Source: Gammaproteobacteria bacterium (lineage in GTDB: Bacteria > Pseudomonadota > Gammaproteobacteria > Enterobacterales > Alteromonadaceae). From it: DNA of 64,000 nt. The DNA is taken from NCBI GenBank assembly GCA_018222405.1, contig JAAFAI010000006.1, forward strand, positions 62,001 through 126,000, written 5' to 3'. Below the pieces are notes generated by a model. It was not told the origin of the DNA. It made no database searches and was given only the letters and a program-made list of their open reading frames with translations. Below, one piece after another: positions 26,756 to 37,068 of this stretch (within the stretch, counting starts at the first letter, position 1; each line of letters begins with the position of its first letter). The translations under genes were made by a program, and so were the position numbers.

Positions 26756-27748
26756 TTAGCGCAGCGCTGCGTTTTTGTCCCAACTCACCAGACGCTGTAC
26801 AGACAGCATCAGACGGTCAAGCAGGAAACCAATTAAACCAATGGTTATTACAGCTACCATGATGCGTGCCAGTGACTCTGAGCTACCATTCTGGAACTCG
26901 TCCCAGACAAACTTACCCAGGCCCGGGTTTTGCGCGAGCATCTCAGCCGCTATCAGCACCATCCAGCCGATGCCCAGTGATAACCGTAAGCCGGTAAAAA
27001 TCATCGGAATAGAGGCTGGCAGAACGATTTTCTGCACATGGCTTAATGGCTTTAACCGCAGCACCTTACTCACATTCACCAGATCGGAATCAATGTTAGA
27101 AACACCTACTGCAGTATTAATTAGCGTTGGCCATAGGCAGCACAGCGAAACGGTAAAAGCCGAGGTAATAAACGATTTGGAAAACATCGGATCATCACTC
27201 ACGTACACCGCACTCACCACCATAGTCACCAGGGGTAACCAGGCCAGCGGTGACACCGGTTTAAAAATCTGGATCAGCGGGTTCATAGCCGAGTACGCGG
27301 ACTTACTCAGACCACACAGGATCCCCACCGGCACCGCCACGATACTGGCAATAAAAAAGCCCACCATCACTGTGTATAAACTGGTCCATATCTGATCGAA
27401 GAACGTTGGCGCGCCGGTGAAATCACGGATTTTCGGCTCGTAAGTCGGGTCTTTTGCGACCCGTGCCGCATTGCGGTCTTCCTGACGGGCATAAAATGCT
27501 TCGGCTTTCTCGCGCTGCGCGCTGTGTTCATCGATTAACGTAAAGGTTTGTTCCCACACCTGCGCCGGGCCAGGAAACTGCCCCAGCGACGTATCGATGT
27601 TTTTGGCTACCACATTCCAAATCGCGAGGAATAATAATATGCCAACAACAGGCATCAATAATTTGGGTACGGTGGACATAATATTCCCTAACACATTTTT
27701 ACCGCGGATCTGGCCAATATGGCTGACAACTGGTACCGATTTACTCAT
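26756..27748 (-). CDS. nrtB: Nitrate ABC transporter permease
   Basis: 330-residue inner-membrane protein with six predicted helices and the BPD motif region (around ASIPMIFTGLRLSLGIGWM). A long charged insert between helix 1 and 2 (about residues 70-115) is typical of the proteobacterial NrtB form. It lies between the binding protein and ATPase genes, with 28- and 39-base gaps. Confidence 0.92.
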   Translation of the reverse strand: MSKSVPVVSHIGQIRGKNVLGNIMSTVPKLLMPVVGILLFLAIWNVVAKNIDTSLGQFPGPAQVWEQTFTLIDEHSAQREKAEAFYARQEDRNAARVAKDPTYEPKIRDFTGAPTFFDQIWTSLYTVMVGFFIASIVAVPVGILCGLSKSAYSAMNPLIQIFKPVSPLAWLPLVTMVVSAVYVSDDPMFSKSFITSAFTVSLCCLWPTLINTAVGVSNIDSDLVNVSKVLRLKPLSHVQKIVLPASIPMIFTGLRLSLGIGWMVLIAAEMLAQNPGLGKFVWDEFQNGSSESLARIMVAVITIGLIGFLLDRLMLSVQRLVSWDKNAALR

Positions 27749-27787
27749 CGTCTTTACCTTTTATCATCGAGGGTCCGGGAGACACGG

Positions 27788-29179
27788 TTACAGAACCGTG
27801 TCGCCTTTCAGACCAATTGAGAATTTCTCTAAGTATTCATTGGGCTTGCTGCCATCAAACGTGACGTTGTCGATAAACTCGGTTTGCGGCGGCTTATAGC
27901 CGGTTTCTGTATCGAAGTCAGGGAAATCTTTAGGATCTGCCAGGCCTTCTTCAATCAGTGCTTTGGCAGCCAGGGTGTAGATATCAGGACGATATACGCT
28001 CTTTGCTGTCTGCATGTACCAGTCGTCAGACTTAGGCTCTGCAATCTGTCCCCAACGGCGCATCTGGGTTAAATACCAAATCGCATCGCTGTAGAACGGG
28101 TAAGTCGCGTTGTGGCGGAAGAAGGTATTAAAGTCTGGCACTTCACGCTTATCGCCTTTTTCGTATTCAAAGGTACCGGTCATGCTGTTAGCAATTACGT
28201 CTTCATCGGCGCCCACATAGCTGCTCTTGGCGAGAATTTTTACGGCTTCCGGGCGGTTAGCGTTGTTGTTGGCATCTAACCACATAGCAGCGCGGATCAT
28301 CGCCTTAACGACGCGAATGTGGGTATTGGGGTTTTCTTCAGCCCAGGTTTTGCTGACACCAAATACTTTTTCCGGGTTGTTTTTCCAGATTTCATAGTCA
28401 GTGATAACCGGGACACCAATCCCTTTAAACACCGCCTGCTGATTCCACGGCTCACCTACGCAGTAACCAAAAATGGTACCGGCTTCCATCGTCGCTGGCA
28501 TTTGCGGTGGTGGCGTTACCGACAGTAGCGCCTGAGCATCGATCTGGCCTGAGGTATCGCCTTTGTGCGGTGCGTAGTAACCCGGGTGGATACCGCCTGC
28601 GGCTAACCAGTAACGCAATTCATAGTTATGCGTGGAAACTGGAAATACCATGCCCATTTTAAATGGCTTGCCCGCTTGTTTGTAACTCTCAACCACCGGC
28701 TTTAAGTAGTCGGCTTTAATCGGATGTACCGGCTTGCCATTTTCAACCGGAATGTGTTTTTCCATCTCAGCCCAAACATCGTTAGAAACGGTGATCCCGT
28801 TACCGTTTAAGTCCATGCTGAAAGCGGTAATAATGTGCGACTGGGTACCAAAACCGATGGTTGCACCTAACGGCTGACCGGCCAGCATGTGCGCGCCGTC
28901 TAACTGACCATCAATAACGCGGTCGAGTAACACTTTCCAGTTAGCCTGGGCTTCCAGCGTGACATACAGACCTTCATCTTCGAAATAGCCTTTTTCGTAA
29001 GCAATCGCCAATGGCGCCATATCGGTGAGCTTAATAAAGCCAAACTTAAGCTCTTCTTTTTCTGGCCAGCCTATATCCTCAGCAGACACGGTAGTCACTG
29101 AGGCAGTAAATAATGACGCAACCAGTGTCAGCGAACCGGCCACCTGCTTGAACTTGTGTTTTACAGTCTTGTGTAACAT
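27788..29179 (-). CDS. nrtA: Nitrate-binding periplasmic protein
   Basis: 463 residues with a Sec signal (cleavage near VSA-ED, residue 33). The NrtA/NasF-type domain includes [46 protein letters not shown] and [10 protein letters not shown]. It captures nitrate for NrtB. The signal lacks a lipobox, so the protein is soluble in the periplasm rather than lipid-anchored as in cyanobacteria. Expression is likely controlled by the leader terminator at 29196-29245. Confidence 0.93.
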   Translation of the reverse strand: MLHKTVKHKFKQVAGSLTLVASLFTASVTTVSAEDIGWPEKEELKFGFIKLTDMAPLAIAYEKGYFEDEGLYVTLEAQANWKVLLDRVIDGQLDGAHMLAGQPLGATIGFGTQSHIITAFSMDLNGNGITVSNDVWAEMEKHIPVENGKPVHPIKADYLKPVVESYKQAGKPFKMGMVFPVSTHNYELRYWLAAGGIHPGYYAPHKGDTSGQIDAQALLSVTPPPQMPATMEAGTIFGYCVGEPWNQQAVFKGIGVPVITDYEIWKNNPEKVFGVSKTWAEENPNTHIRVVKAMIRAAMWLDANNNANRPEAVKILAKSSYVGADEDVIANSMTGTFEYEKGDKREVPDFNTFFRHNATYPFYSDAIWYLTQMRRWGQIAEPKSDDWYMQTAKSVYRPDIYTLAAKALIEEGLADPKDFPDFDTETGYKPPQTEFIDNVTFDGSKPNEYLEKFSIGLKGDTVL

Positions 29180-29195
29180 GTACTTTCCTTAAGCC

Positions 29196-29245
29196 AAAAA
29201 AAAACCCACCCGTTCGAAATGACATCGTCATTGTTAACGGGTGGG
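29196..29245 (-). terminator. Leader terminator (attenuator) upstream of nrtA
   Basis: On the minus strand, stem CCCACCCGTT / AACGGGTGGG with an inner AATGAC/GTCATT helix is followed by nine T. It lies 16 bases before the nrtA start, so transcription must read through it to express the operon. This is the position and form expected for NasR antitermination. Confidence 0.85.
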
Positions 29246-29255
29246 CTTCGTTGCC
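29244..29255 (-). ncRNA. ANTAR-type hexaloop hairpin in the nrtA leader
   Basis: Minus strand GGC-AACGAA-GCC: hexaloop with A at position 1 and G at position 4, the ANTAR target rule. It overlaps the upstream arm of the terminator by two bases, so forming it opposes termination. Confidence 0.6.
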
Positions 29256-29337
29256 GTGTACCTCGCCTCATTAGAAGACAGCAAGGTATTAATAAATTGT
29301 TTAGGTATAGCGCATACTAGTATTGCTAATTAGATAT

Positions 29338-29355
29338 ATACACATTTAGTGCCAA
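29338..29355 (-). promoter_or_regulatory. Sigma-54-like promoter of nrtA
   Basis: Minus strand TTGGCACTAAATGTGTAT. The spacing GG-N10-GT is the same as in the nirB and nirC leaders; -12 is GT, not the usual GC. The predicted start is near 29328. Confidence 0.5.
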
Positions 29356-29445
29356 CATTTAATAACCATTAATTTCAACAACTTATAAAATACCGTTGTT
29401 TATCGCCGAAATTCAGCGACTCATCGTAGTGCATTTTGTGCACTG

Positions 29446-30444
29446 TCAGTGCTCACCGTGGAAAGGCAATGCCTGCTTATGGCGCATTTGCCATAGCTCT
29501 GTTGCCCGCTGCTCTGCCTCTTGCTGGCTTAATTTTTCCAGTAACATCAGATACACAGACAGCGAAGCAATCACGGCCTGGCGGGCATAACCGTGTTCCA
29601 GATCGCCCTGCCACACCGCTAACATCGTCGCAACCGAAAAATCACGTTCTTTCATTGCCCAGCCATCCGCTTCGGGTAACACCAGTTTGGTAGTGGCGCC
29701 GCTTCGGGTGTAATACAAATCTGTTGGTCTGTCGCGATTCACCTCAGGGTCGCCGCCGTCGCCACGAAACACCAGTGACTGCTGTGAGCTAAAGGTCTCA
29801 TTAACTTTGGCATGTCGCTCATCCAGGTGAGTATGGTATACCCCCTGTACCGCAAACGGCGCATTACTGGGGTTTAACAGTCGTGCCAGGGTATTGGCAC
29901 AGGACCGTAAGCCAAATAATTCACGTAGTTTAATAATGCGATCCAGTTCAGGCAGAGCGATGCCTAAATCCAGATAACAGGCATTCATGCTGTCCATGGT
30001 TTGCTGCGCATATTGCACCGACGTTGCCAGAGGCAAACCCAGCTCGGCCAGGGCATGGCTGGCGTAAAAACGTTTAGAACCGGGCTCACTGGCACCATGC
30101 AAGCACACCCGGTAGCCAACGCTTGCAAGTAACGCCGCGCTCAATAAATACCAGGGTAATTGCCGGCGTTTACCGGCATAACAACCAATATCCACACTGG
30201 CTTGCATTGCGCTTAATTCGGCGGGTAACTTTCCTCGACAGGCGGCAATAAAGCCGCATAGTTCTTCGACAGATTCTTCCTGCATGCGCAGCAGCATCAA
30301 AAAAGCGCCGGCTTGTTCAGGCGCTATAGATTGGTCGAGTAATTGAGAAAAAGCATCGAAAGCTTCAGCTTGCGTAAGATGCCGGGCGCCCCGCTGGCCT
30401 TTGCCCAGGGCTTTGATGTATTCGCTAAATGGCGCGTTGCTCAT
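29446..30444 (-). CDS. ybiB: YbiB/TrpD2-family glycosyltransferase-like protein
   Basis: 332 residues, homologous to anthranilate phosphoribosyltransferase but of the YbiB (TrpD2) branch. Seen are the helical N-terminal domain (TQAEAFDAFSQLL) and VYHTHLDERHAKVNETF. YbiB of E. coli binds nucleic acid and lacks TrpD activity. The gene often follows cobA in nasA clusters of marine gammaproteobacteria; the role there is unknown. The start at 30444 removes an unlikely 19-residue extension and still overlaps the cobA end by 20 bases. Confidence 0.82.
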   Translation of the reverse strand: MSNAPFSEYIKALGKGQRGARHLTQAEAFDAFSQLLDQSIAPEQAGAFLMLLRMQEESVEELCGFIAACRGKLPAELSAMQASVDIGCYAGKRRQLPWYLLSAALLASVGYRVCLHGASEPGSKRFYASHALAELGLPLATSVQYAQQTMDSMNACYLDLGIALPELDRIIKLRELFGLRSCANTLARLLNPSNAPFAVQGVYHTHLDERHAKVNETFSSQQSLVFRGDGGDPEVNRDRPTDLYYTRSGATTKLVLPEADGWAMKERDFSVATMLAVWQGDLEHGYARQAVIASLSVYLMLLEKLSQQEAEQRATELWQMRHKQALPFHGEH

Positions 30445-31321
30445 AGGTATGATGTAACAAATCGGCGGTGATGGGCTGACGGGCAGAAACCACATGACCA
30501 ATCACGGTAAGTGCCGGTCCTTCGATTGCCGCGTCGAGCACGCGTTGATAAATATCGCTGACCGTGCCAACGATAACCTGCTGTTGATTACAACACGCGT
30601 TTTCAATCACTGCAACGGGTAAGTTAGCATCGACACCTGCTTCTGTAAGACGCTGAGATAACAACGCCAAACGCTTCAGTCCCATATACACCACCGTGGT
30701 TTCGCGCTCACTGCTTGCCGAAATGGCCTGCCAGTCTGCTTCTTTCGCCGGATCCTTAAACTGCGCGGTCATAAATCGCACAGACTGCGCAAAACGGCGA
30801 TCAGTGAGTGGAATGCCTGTGTAAGCGGAAGCGCCGGACGCCGCCGTTATTCCGGGCACAATGGCAAACGGAATACCCGCCTGATGAAGGGCATCGGTTT
30901 CTTCGCTGGTGCGGGCAAAAATCGCCGGATCGCCGCCTTTTAAGCGCACTACCCGCTTACCCTCAAGCCCAAGCTCAACCAGCCTCTGACAAATCATTTC
31001 CTGGGGCACGCTGTGCTTGCCACAACGTTTACCCACAAACTCGCGGGCCACATGACGTGGAATACAATCGAGTACAGATTGATCCACCAGCCAGTCAAAT
31101 AACACCACGTCTGCTTCCTGTAATAAGCGGTATGCCTTTAGCGTGAGCAGTTCAGCATCACCCGGTCCGGCCCCAACGATAAACACTTCACCGGTTTGAC
31201 CAGTCCGCCCGGCGGTATTTCTGTCTGCCGGAGTATCATGTTGCTGGCCAAACAATGCCGCGCCCAAACGGGACACCTTTAGCATCAGCGGCATCATCAG
31301 TGTATTAAAGCGCATATTCAT
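30425..31321 (-). CDS. cobA: Uroporphyrinogen-III C-methyltransferase (SUMT)
   Basis: 298 residues. It methylates uroporphyrinogen III twice with SAM to precorrin-2, the first step to siroheme for NirB. Motifs are VFIVGAGPGDAELLTLKA, VVLFDWLV, VVRLKGGDPAIFAR and PGITAASGASAY. There is an extra N-terminal stretch of about 45 residues before the catalytic domain. The ATG at 31321 has GAGGAA about nine bases upstream and overlaps the nasA end by 17 bases. Confidence 0.93.
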   Translation of the reverse strand: MNMRFNTLMMPLMLKVSRLGAALFGQQHDTPADRNTAGRTGQTGEVFIVGAGPGDAELLTLKAYRLLQEADVVLFDWLVDQSVLDCIPRHVAREFVGKRCGKHSVPQEMICQRLVELGLEGKRVVRLKGGDPAIFARTSEETDALHQAGIPFAIVPGITAASGASAYTGIPLTDRRFAQSVRFMTAQFKDPAKEADWQAISASSERETTVVYMGLKRLALLSQRLTEAGVDANLPVAVIENACCNQQQVIVGTVSDIYQRVLDAAIEGPALTVIGHVVSARQPITADLLHHTYEQRAI

Positions 31322-34049
31322 TGGTCGTTTCCTCGTTTTGCTGCGCATCGAGGGGCGTCGATGCAATCAGACTGGCCAATTCGGTTTTACACGAACCACA
31401 ATTAGTACCGCATTTAAGCGCTTTACCCAGCCCTGCCACAGTATTATTTCCTTCAGCAATAGCTTTTTTAATAGTGTTCTCTCTGACCCCAAAACAGCTA
31501 CAAACCACTTTGCCCTGTAAAAAGGCTTCATCGGGTTGCTGTTCCAGCAGGCCATTGATTTGCTCAGGTGAAAGCTCGTCACCTGCATAAAGACTATCAA
31601 GCCAGTCACTGGGAATATCCGTGGGTTTATCCGCTAACAATATCGCCAGTACCAGACTATTTTTACGAGTAACCACTATGCTTAACTGTTGTGAACCTTG
31701 CAGAGTTGCCCACTGAGCATCCTTAGGCAGGTGTTTTACCACCTCAGTCATCATGCTTTGTGGGTCACGCAGGTCGGCTAACTCGATGCAGGCAGTCTCC
31801 GACGTTGGCGTATTCAGATAATAATAGGCTGCTGATTGTATGCCGTTAACCAAAGCTTCTTCGCCGTACGCCAGACCATAACTTTGCATAGCAACCGGGC
31901 TTAGCTTAATCGCCCCGTGCTTTAATTCCGGTTGACCGGACAGCGCATCATTCGCACCATTTAACAACGCGCCAACCCGAGCATGAGAGCTCCAGGTTGC
32001 AGACCAGTGAAACGGCACAAACACTTCGCCACGACGCTGTTTACCATCAAGTTTTACCGGCAAAATGACTTCTATATCACCAGCACAGGCAGCTTCCGCT
32101 TTAATCAGATCACCGTCCTTAACGTCAATTGCTTGTGCATCCACAGGATGAATACTTAACCAGGGCCGGTCGATATGTTTGAGTAAGCGCGGCGCGTTAC
32201 CAGTGCGGGTCATGGTGTGCCACTGGTCCCGCACGCGGCCGGTGTTTAATACAAACGGGTATTCGGCGCTGGTTTGCTGCTCAGGTAAACGTGGCGTGAT
32301 GGCCACAAAATTAGCTTTGCCGTCTGGCGTGTAAAAAGACCCGTCAGCAAACAGCCGGTCTGTCCCAATACGGTGGGTGTTACTCAGGGGCCATTGCTGC
32401 GGGCGCAGACTATCGTATTGTGCGATGTTTAAGTCGGCCAACGGGCCTAAATCCAGCGCACGGCTACCGTTGTTGTTGGCTGCGGTCAGAGCACAATGCT
32501 CGGCAAAAATCTCGGCAGGATGCTGATAGGCAAAAGCCGCTTCAAAGCCCATTGCCCGGCCTACCATCGACAGAATTTCCCAGTCGTGTTTGGCTTCACC
32601 CATGGGTTCAACCAATCCGCGCTGACGGGAAATCCGTCGCTCAGAATTAGTCACGGTACCGTTTTTCTCCGACCAGCCGGTGGCTGGCAGCGCAATATGC
32701 GCATAGTTAAGGGTATCGGTTTGTGCTGCGGTGTCGGATACAATAACCAGCTCACAGTTTTTTAGCGCGGCTTCCACTAACGCCCGGTTCGGCATACTGG
32801 CGGCCGGATTAGTGGCCATGATCCAGAGGCATTTAACCTTGCCATCGGCCGCCGCCTGAAACATATCCACCGCCCGTAAACCGGGTTTAGTGATTAGGTT
32901 CGGCGCCTGCCAGAATGCTTTGACCGTTGCATGGTGCTGAGGATTATCGATATCCATATGCGCAGCCAGCATATTAGACAATCCGCCAACCTCACGGCCG
33001 CCCATGGCATTGGGCTGACCGGTAATCGAAAACGGCCCACTGCCCTCTTTGCCAATTTTACCGGAGGCTAAGTGACAATTGATAATGGCATTGCCTTTAT
33101 CCACGCCACTGGTTGACTGATTAATCCCCATAGAAAAAAACGTAATCGCCCGGGGTAAGCTCGCAAACCAATTAAACAACAGCTCTATTTCAGCAACCGG
33201 TACATCACAGGTTTCAGCAACCTTCCCTACCGTCCACGTTGACGCTTCAGCCAGCGCCTCGGCAAATCCATTGGTTGAATTCTGGATAAACGTATCGTCA
33301 AGGGAATTGTGATGGGCAAGATAATTCAGCAAGCCACAAAACAATACGGCATCGGTGCCTGGCTTAAGCGCCACATGCAAATCGGCCAGTGAACAGCTGT
33401 CGGTTTCTCTGGGATCCACTACCACTACTTTCATGTCCGGATTACGCAGTTTAGCCCGTTCGATGCGCTGGTATAGTACCGGGTGTGTCCAGGCCGCGTT
33501 GCTGCCGGTCAGGATCAGTAAATCGGTGTGTTCAAGGTCTTCGTAATTACAGGGGACAATGTCTTCGCCAAAGGCCCGTTTGTGGGCCACCACCGCAGAA
33601 GACATGCACAGTCGTGAGTTAGTATCGATATTCGCAGTACCAATAAACCCTTTCATCAGCTTATTGGCAACGTAGTAATCTTCGGTAAGCAACTGACCTG
33701 AGCCATAGATCGCTACGGCATCCGGGCCATGTTGCTCAACAATACTTTTCATTCTGGCCGCAATGATCGACGTCGCTTCATCCCAGCTGGCCTGTTGACC
33801 AAACACCACCGGCCTGAGTAAACGCTTATTGCCGTCCAGGGTTTCCAGCAAATGGGTGCCCTTGATACACAGGCGCCCGTAGTTGGCCGGATGTTCGACG
33901 GAGCCTTTCAGTTCGCTGAGACTGCCTGTCATGCCGCCGCTTTGCACTACATCCACACCACAGCCCACACCGCAGTATGGACAGGTGGTTTGAACCAGTT
34001 TATCGGCTGGTTGCTGTTTAGTGGTTGTTTGCGGCAGCATGGCATTCAT
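31305..34049 (-). CDS. nasA: Assimilatory nitrate reductase catalytic subunit
   Basis: About 914 residues. Cytoplasmic molybdenum bis-MGD enzyme reducing nitrate to nitrite. The N-terminal [4Fe-4S] motif is CPYCGVGCGVDV, then SRLCMSSAV, GSNAAWTHPV, and FFSMGINQSTSGVDKG. A C-terminal BFD-like [2Fe-2S] domain (CSCFGVRENTI, CGTNCGSCKTEL) is typical of the NasA of enterobacteria and other proteobacteria. The start is 34049 (GGTGA seven bases upstream) or 34061. It lies between nirD and cobA in one operon. Confidence 0.94.
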   Translation of the reverse strand: MNAMLPQTTTKQQPADKLVQTTCPYCGVGCGVDVVQSGGMTGSLSELKGSVEHPANYGRLCIKGTHLLETLDGNKRLLRPVVFGQQASWDEATSIIAARMKSIVEQHGPDAVAIYGSGQLLTEDYYVANKLMKGFIGTANIDTNSRLCMSSAVVAHKRAFGEDIVPCNYEDLEHTDLLILTGSNAAWTHPVLYQRIERAKLRNPDMKVVVVDPRETDSCSLADLHVALKPGTDAVLFCGLLNYLAHHNSLDDTFIQNSTNGFAEALAEASTWTVGKVAETCDVPVAEIELLFNWFASLPRAITFFSMGINQSTSGVDKGNAIINCHLASGKIGKEGSGPFSITGQPNAMGGREVGGLSNMLAAHMDIDNPQHHATVKAFWQAPNLITKPGLRAVDMFQAAADGKVKCLWIMATNPAASMPNRALVEAALKNCELVIVSDTAAQTDTLNYAHIALPATGWSEKNGTVTNSERRISRQRGLVEPMGEAKHDWEILSMVGRAMGFEAAFAYQHPAEIFAEHCALTAANNNGSRALDLGPLADLNIAQYDSLRPQQWPLSNTHRIGTDRLFADGSFYTPDGKANFVAITPRLPEQQTSAEYPFVLNTGRVRDQWHTMTRTGNAPRLLKHIDRPWLSIHPVDAQAIDVKDGDLIKAEAACAGDIEVILPVKLDGKQRRGEVFVPFHWSATWSSHARVGALLNGANDALSGQPELKHGAIKLSPVAMQSYGLAYGEEALVNGIQSAAYYYLNTPTSETACIELADLRDPQSMMTEVVKHLPKDAQWATLQGSQQLSIVVTRKNSLVLAILLADKPTDIPSDWLDSLYAGDELSPEQINGLLEQQPDEAFLQGKVVCSCFGVRENTIKKAIAEGNNTVAGLGKALKCGTNCGSCKTELASLIASTPLDAQQNEETTNEYAL

Positions 34050-34063
34050 CTCATCACCCATTA

Positions 34064-34417
34064 TTAAAGTTCGATTAACACGCGCTCGTGTTCAACGCGC
34101 ACCGGATAGGTGTTAACGCTGATATCATCGCGTTCCAGGCACGTTCCCGTAGCCAGATCGTAGTGCTCTTTATAAAGCGGTGAAGCCACGACAATTTTAT
34201 CGGTCAGCGTGCCTACGATACCGCGAGACAGCACATTGGCCTCACCAATGGGATCCCAGTTGCTGATAGCATAGACGTTCTCTTCGCCGTCGAGCTGGAC
34301 ACTGAAAATCGCTACCTGCACATCGCCTATCAGCGCACACACACCACTGTTAGTGACCAGGTCATCCACATGACACACATCATGCCATTGAGCAAAAATA
34401 TTAGCCTGAGCCTGCAT
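34064..34417 (-). CDS. nirD: Nitrite reductase small subunit
   Basis: 117 residues with a Rieske-like fold (NirD type without the iron ligands). It pairs with NirB in NADH-dependent nitrite reduction to ammonium. Segments VCALIGDVQVAIFSV and LCERD-like CLERDDISVNTYPVRVE support the family. GGAG lies before the ATG, 10 bases after nirB. Confidence 0.92.
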   Translation of the reverse strand: MQAQANIFAQWHDVCHVDDLVTNSGVCALIGDVQVAIFSVQLDGEENVYAISNWDPIGEANVLSRGIVGTLTDKIVVASPLYKEHYDLATGTCLERDDISVNTYPVRVEHERVLIEL

Positions 34418-34427
34418 GATAATTCTC

Positions 34428-36974
34428 CTAAACGAGTTCTACGGGAATGGCTTTACCAGCCGAAAATTTTTCGGCCTTGGTGGCCGGACGAATCTGTTCG
34501 CGCTCGGTAACGAACTGGATATTGGTATCCGACTCATCACTGTTAACGAACTGACGAAAACGTTTTAATGCTTCAGGCGATTCAACGGTGGTTTTCCACT
34601 CGCACTGATAGGTATCGGCGATATGCTGCATCTGCGCTTCAAGCTCGTCACAAATGCCCAGCGAATCGTCAATCACCACGGATTTCAGATACTCCAGGCC
34701 GCCCTCGAGATTTTCCATCCACACCGATGTGCGTTGTAAACGGTCTGCAGTTTTTGTGTAGAACATCAGCACACGATCGATGTATTTGACCAGCGTGGCA
34801 TCGTCCAGATCGGTGGCGAATAAATCTGCGTGGCGCGGTTTCATCCCACCATTACCACAAACGTAGAGGTTCCAGCCGTTCTCGGTGGCGATAACGCCAA
34901 TGTCCTTACCCTGCGCTTCAGCGCATTCACGGGTACAACCAGATACAGCAAACTTAATTTTGTGCGGTGCGCGCAAGCCTTTGTAACGATTTTCTAAATC
35001 AATGGCCTGACCAACTGAATCCTGCACACCATAACGGCACCAGGTACTGCCTACACAGGATTTAACGGTACGCAATGCTTTGGCATAGGCATGCCCGGTT
35101 TCAAAGCCGCCTGCGACGAGTTCTTCCCAGATTGCGGGTAACTGATCAACACGGGCACCGAACAGGTCGATACGCTGACCACCGGTAATTTTGGTATACA
35201 GGTTATAGCGCTTGGCCACGTCACCTAATAAAATGAGTTTATCTGGCGTGATCTCACCACCGGCTACACGCGGCACAATGGAATAAGTGCCATCTTTTTG
35301 CATGTTGCCCAGATAGGTATCATTGGTGTCCTGCAGCGGCTGATGTTGTTTAGCCAGAATGTAATCATTCCACACCGACGCAAAGATAGACCCTGCCGCA
35401 GGTTTACAGATATCGCAGCCGAGGCCTTTACCGTGTTTTTCCAGTAGCTCTTCAAAGCTTTGGATTTTGCCAACCTGAATCAGGTGATAAAGCTCCTGTC
35501 GAGAGTAGTTAAAGTGCTCACAAATGGCCTTGGACACTTCTACGCCGCGTTTTTCCAGTTCAGTGTCGACCACATTTTTCAGTAACGCCGCACATCCGCC
35601 ACAGCCAGTGGCTGCTTTGGTGCTGGATTTTACATCGCCTACCGAGCAGCAACCGCCGTCGATGGCGCCTACGATGTCACCTTTGGAAACATTGTGGCAG
35701 GAACAAATGGTTGCCGTATCGCCTAATGCATCGGCACCCAGCAGTGGCTTTTCGCCGGCCGATGGCAGGATCAACGATTCAGGACTGGACGGCAAGGCAA
35801 TGCTGTTTAAGGCATACTGCAGCAAGGTGTCGTAATCGCTGGTATCACCAATCAGTACAGCGCCCAGCACCAGTGATTTATTGGCATCGACAACCAGCTT
35901 TTTATACACCCCTTCCGGCTGATTGTGGTAGGTGTATGACAACGCGCCGGGAGTGCGACCATGGGCATCACCAATGGAGCCTACTTCCACGCCCATCAAT
36001 TTCAGTTTGGTGCTCATGTCAAAGCCGGCAAATTCACCTTCATTACCGGTGATATCGGCAACGGCAGCGCGAGCCATGGCATAACCTGGGGCTACCAGAC
36101 CATAGATCTTCTTATCCCACAGGGCACATTCACCAATGGCATAAACATTCTTGTCAGAAGTTTTACACTGATTATCGATGACGATACCACCCCGTTCGCC
36201 GACAACTAACCCGAATTGGCGAGCCAGTTGATCGCTGGGGCGAATGCCGGCGGAAAATAGCACCAGGTCAGTTTCCAGGTGCGTGCCGTCTGAAAACTTC
36301 ATGCGATAGCGACAGGTTTCACCGGCTTCAATACATTCAGTGGCTTTTTGCGTATGAACCTGTACTCCGAGCGCTTCAATTTTGTCTTTCAGCAACTCAC
36401 CGCCCATGGGGTCGAGCTGCACCGCCATCAACTGCGGGGCAAATTCCACCACGTGGGTATCAAGCCCGGCCTGTTTCAGTGCATTCGCCGCTTCAAGGCC
36501 TAACAGACCACCACCCACAACAACACCGACTTTACTTTGCGCGGCAGAAGCGCTGATGGCTTCTAAATCTTCAATAGTACGGTACACCAGGCAGTGTTCC
36601 TGATCGTTACCAGGAATAGGCGGTACGAAGGGATAAGAACCGGTTGCCAGTACCAGAGTATCGTACTCATAAGTCTCGCCTGCTTGAGTTGTAACAACCT
36701 GCTTTTCGCGATCGATGTCGGTTACCCAGGCGTTGGTGACGGCATTCACGCCCCAGTCCTGATAGGTTTTCTCATCGGTCAGCGCCAGGTCTGCAGCGGT
36801 TTTACCGGAAAAATAAGAAGAGAGGTAAACACGGTCATAAGCCAGTCGGCTTTCGCCACTTAATACCGTGATATGGCAGTTGTGCTCACTGTTAATCAGT
36901 TGCTCAACAAAGTGGTGACCCACCATACCATTACCAATAATAACGATGCGTTGTTGCCGTGATGAAATGTTCAT
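34428..36974 (-). CDS. nirB: NADH-dependent nitrite reductase large subunit
   Basis: 848 residues. The order is: FAD/NADH pyridine-nucleotide domain (IVIIGNGMVGHHFVE, VVGGGLLGLEAA), BFD-like [2Fe-2S] domain (CSCHNVSKGDI, CGGC), and a siroheme/[4Fe-4S] reductase domain with SCVGSTWCRYG and GCTRECAEAQGKD. It makes six-electron nitrite reduction to ammonium in the cytoplasm. The ATG at 36974 follows AAAGGTAG. A start at 37016 would place translation inside the leader terminator and is rejected. Confidence 0.95.
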   Translation of the reverse strand: MNISSRQQRIVIIGNGMVGHHFVEQLINSEHNCHITVLSGESRLAYDRVYLSSYFSGKTAADLALTDEKTYQDWGVNAVTNAWVTDIDREKQVVTTQAGETYEYDTLVLATGSYPFVPPIPGNDQEHCLVYRTIEDLEAISASAAQSKVGVVVGGGLLGLEAANALKQAGLDTHVVEFAPQLMAVQLDPMGGELLKDKIEALGVQVHTQKATECIEAGETCRYRMKFSDGTHLETDLVLFSAGIRPSDQLARQFGLVVGERGGIVIDNQCKTSDKNVYAIGECALWDKKIYGLVAPGYAMARAAVADITGNEGEFAGFDMSTKLKLMGVEVGSIGDAHGRTPGALSYTYHNQPEGVYKKLVVDANKSLVLGAVLIGDTSDYDTLLQYALNSIALPSSPESLILPSAGEKPLLGADALGDTATICSCHNVSKGDIVGAIDGGCCSVGDVKSSTKAATGCGGCAALLKNVVDTELEKRGVEVSKAICEHFNYSRQELYHLIQVGKIQSFEELLEKHGKGLGCDICKPAAGSIFASVWNDYILAKQHQPLQDTNDTYLGNMQKDGTYSIVPRVAGGEITPDKLILLGDVAKRYNLYTKITGGQRIDLFGARVDQLPAIWEELVAGGFETGHAYAKALRTVKSCVGSTWCRYGVQDSVGQAIDLENRYKGLRAPHKIKFAVSGCTRECAEAQGKDIGVIATENGWNLYVCGNGGMKPRHADLFATDLDDATLVKYIDRVLMFYTKTADRLQRTSVWMENLEGGLEYLKSVVIDDSLGICDELEAQMQHIADTYQCEWKTTVESPEALKRFRQFVNSDESDTNIQFVTEREQIRPATKAEKFSAGKAIPVELV

Positions 36975-36996
36975 TTCGTCTACCTTTTTTAAAGGC

Positions 36997-37029
36997 AAAA
37001 AAAAACCCACAACCATTCCTGGTTGTGGG
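36997..37029 (-). terminator. Leader terminator (attenuator) upstream of nirB
   Basis: Minus-strand perfect ten-base stem CCCACAACCA / TGGTTGTGGG with a four-base loop and nine T, 23 bases before the nirB start. Confidence 0.88.
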
Positions 37030-37039
37030 CTTCATTGCC
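37028..37039 (-). ncRNA. ANTAR-type hexaloop hairpin in the nirB leader
   Basis: Minus strand GGC-AATGAA-GCC, hexaloop with A1 and G4. It overlaps the first two bases of the terminator stem, as in the nrtA leader. Confidence 0.6.
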
Positions 37040-37068
37040 TGTTTAAGCATTTGCTAATCTGTTTGTGT

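Noticed and set aside
29428..29444. Palindrome AGTGCATTTTGTGCACT about 100 bases upstream of the nrtA start, considered as an NtrC site
   Set aside because: Half-sites are in the wrong orientation and spacing for TGCACC-N5-GGTGCA; position alone is suggestive.
36975..37016. Upstream start of nirB at 37016
   Set aside because: It lies in the terminator hairpin and T-run; the ATG at 36974 has a ribosome site and starts the conserved protein.
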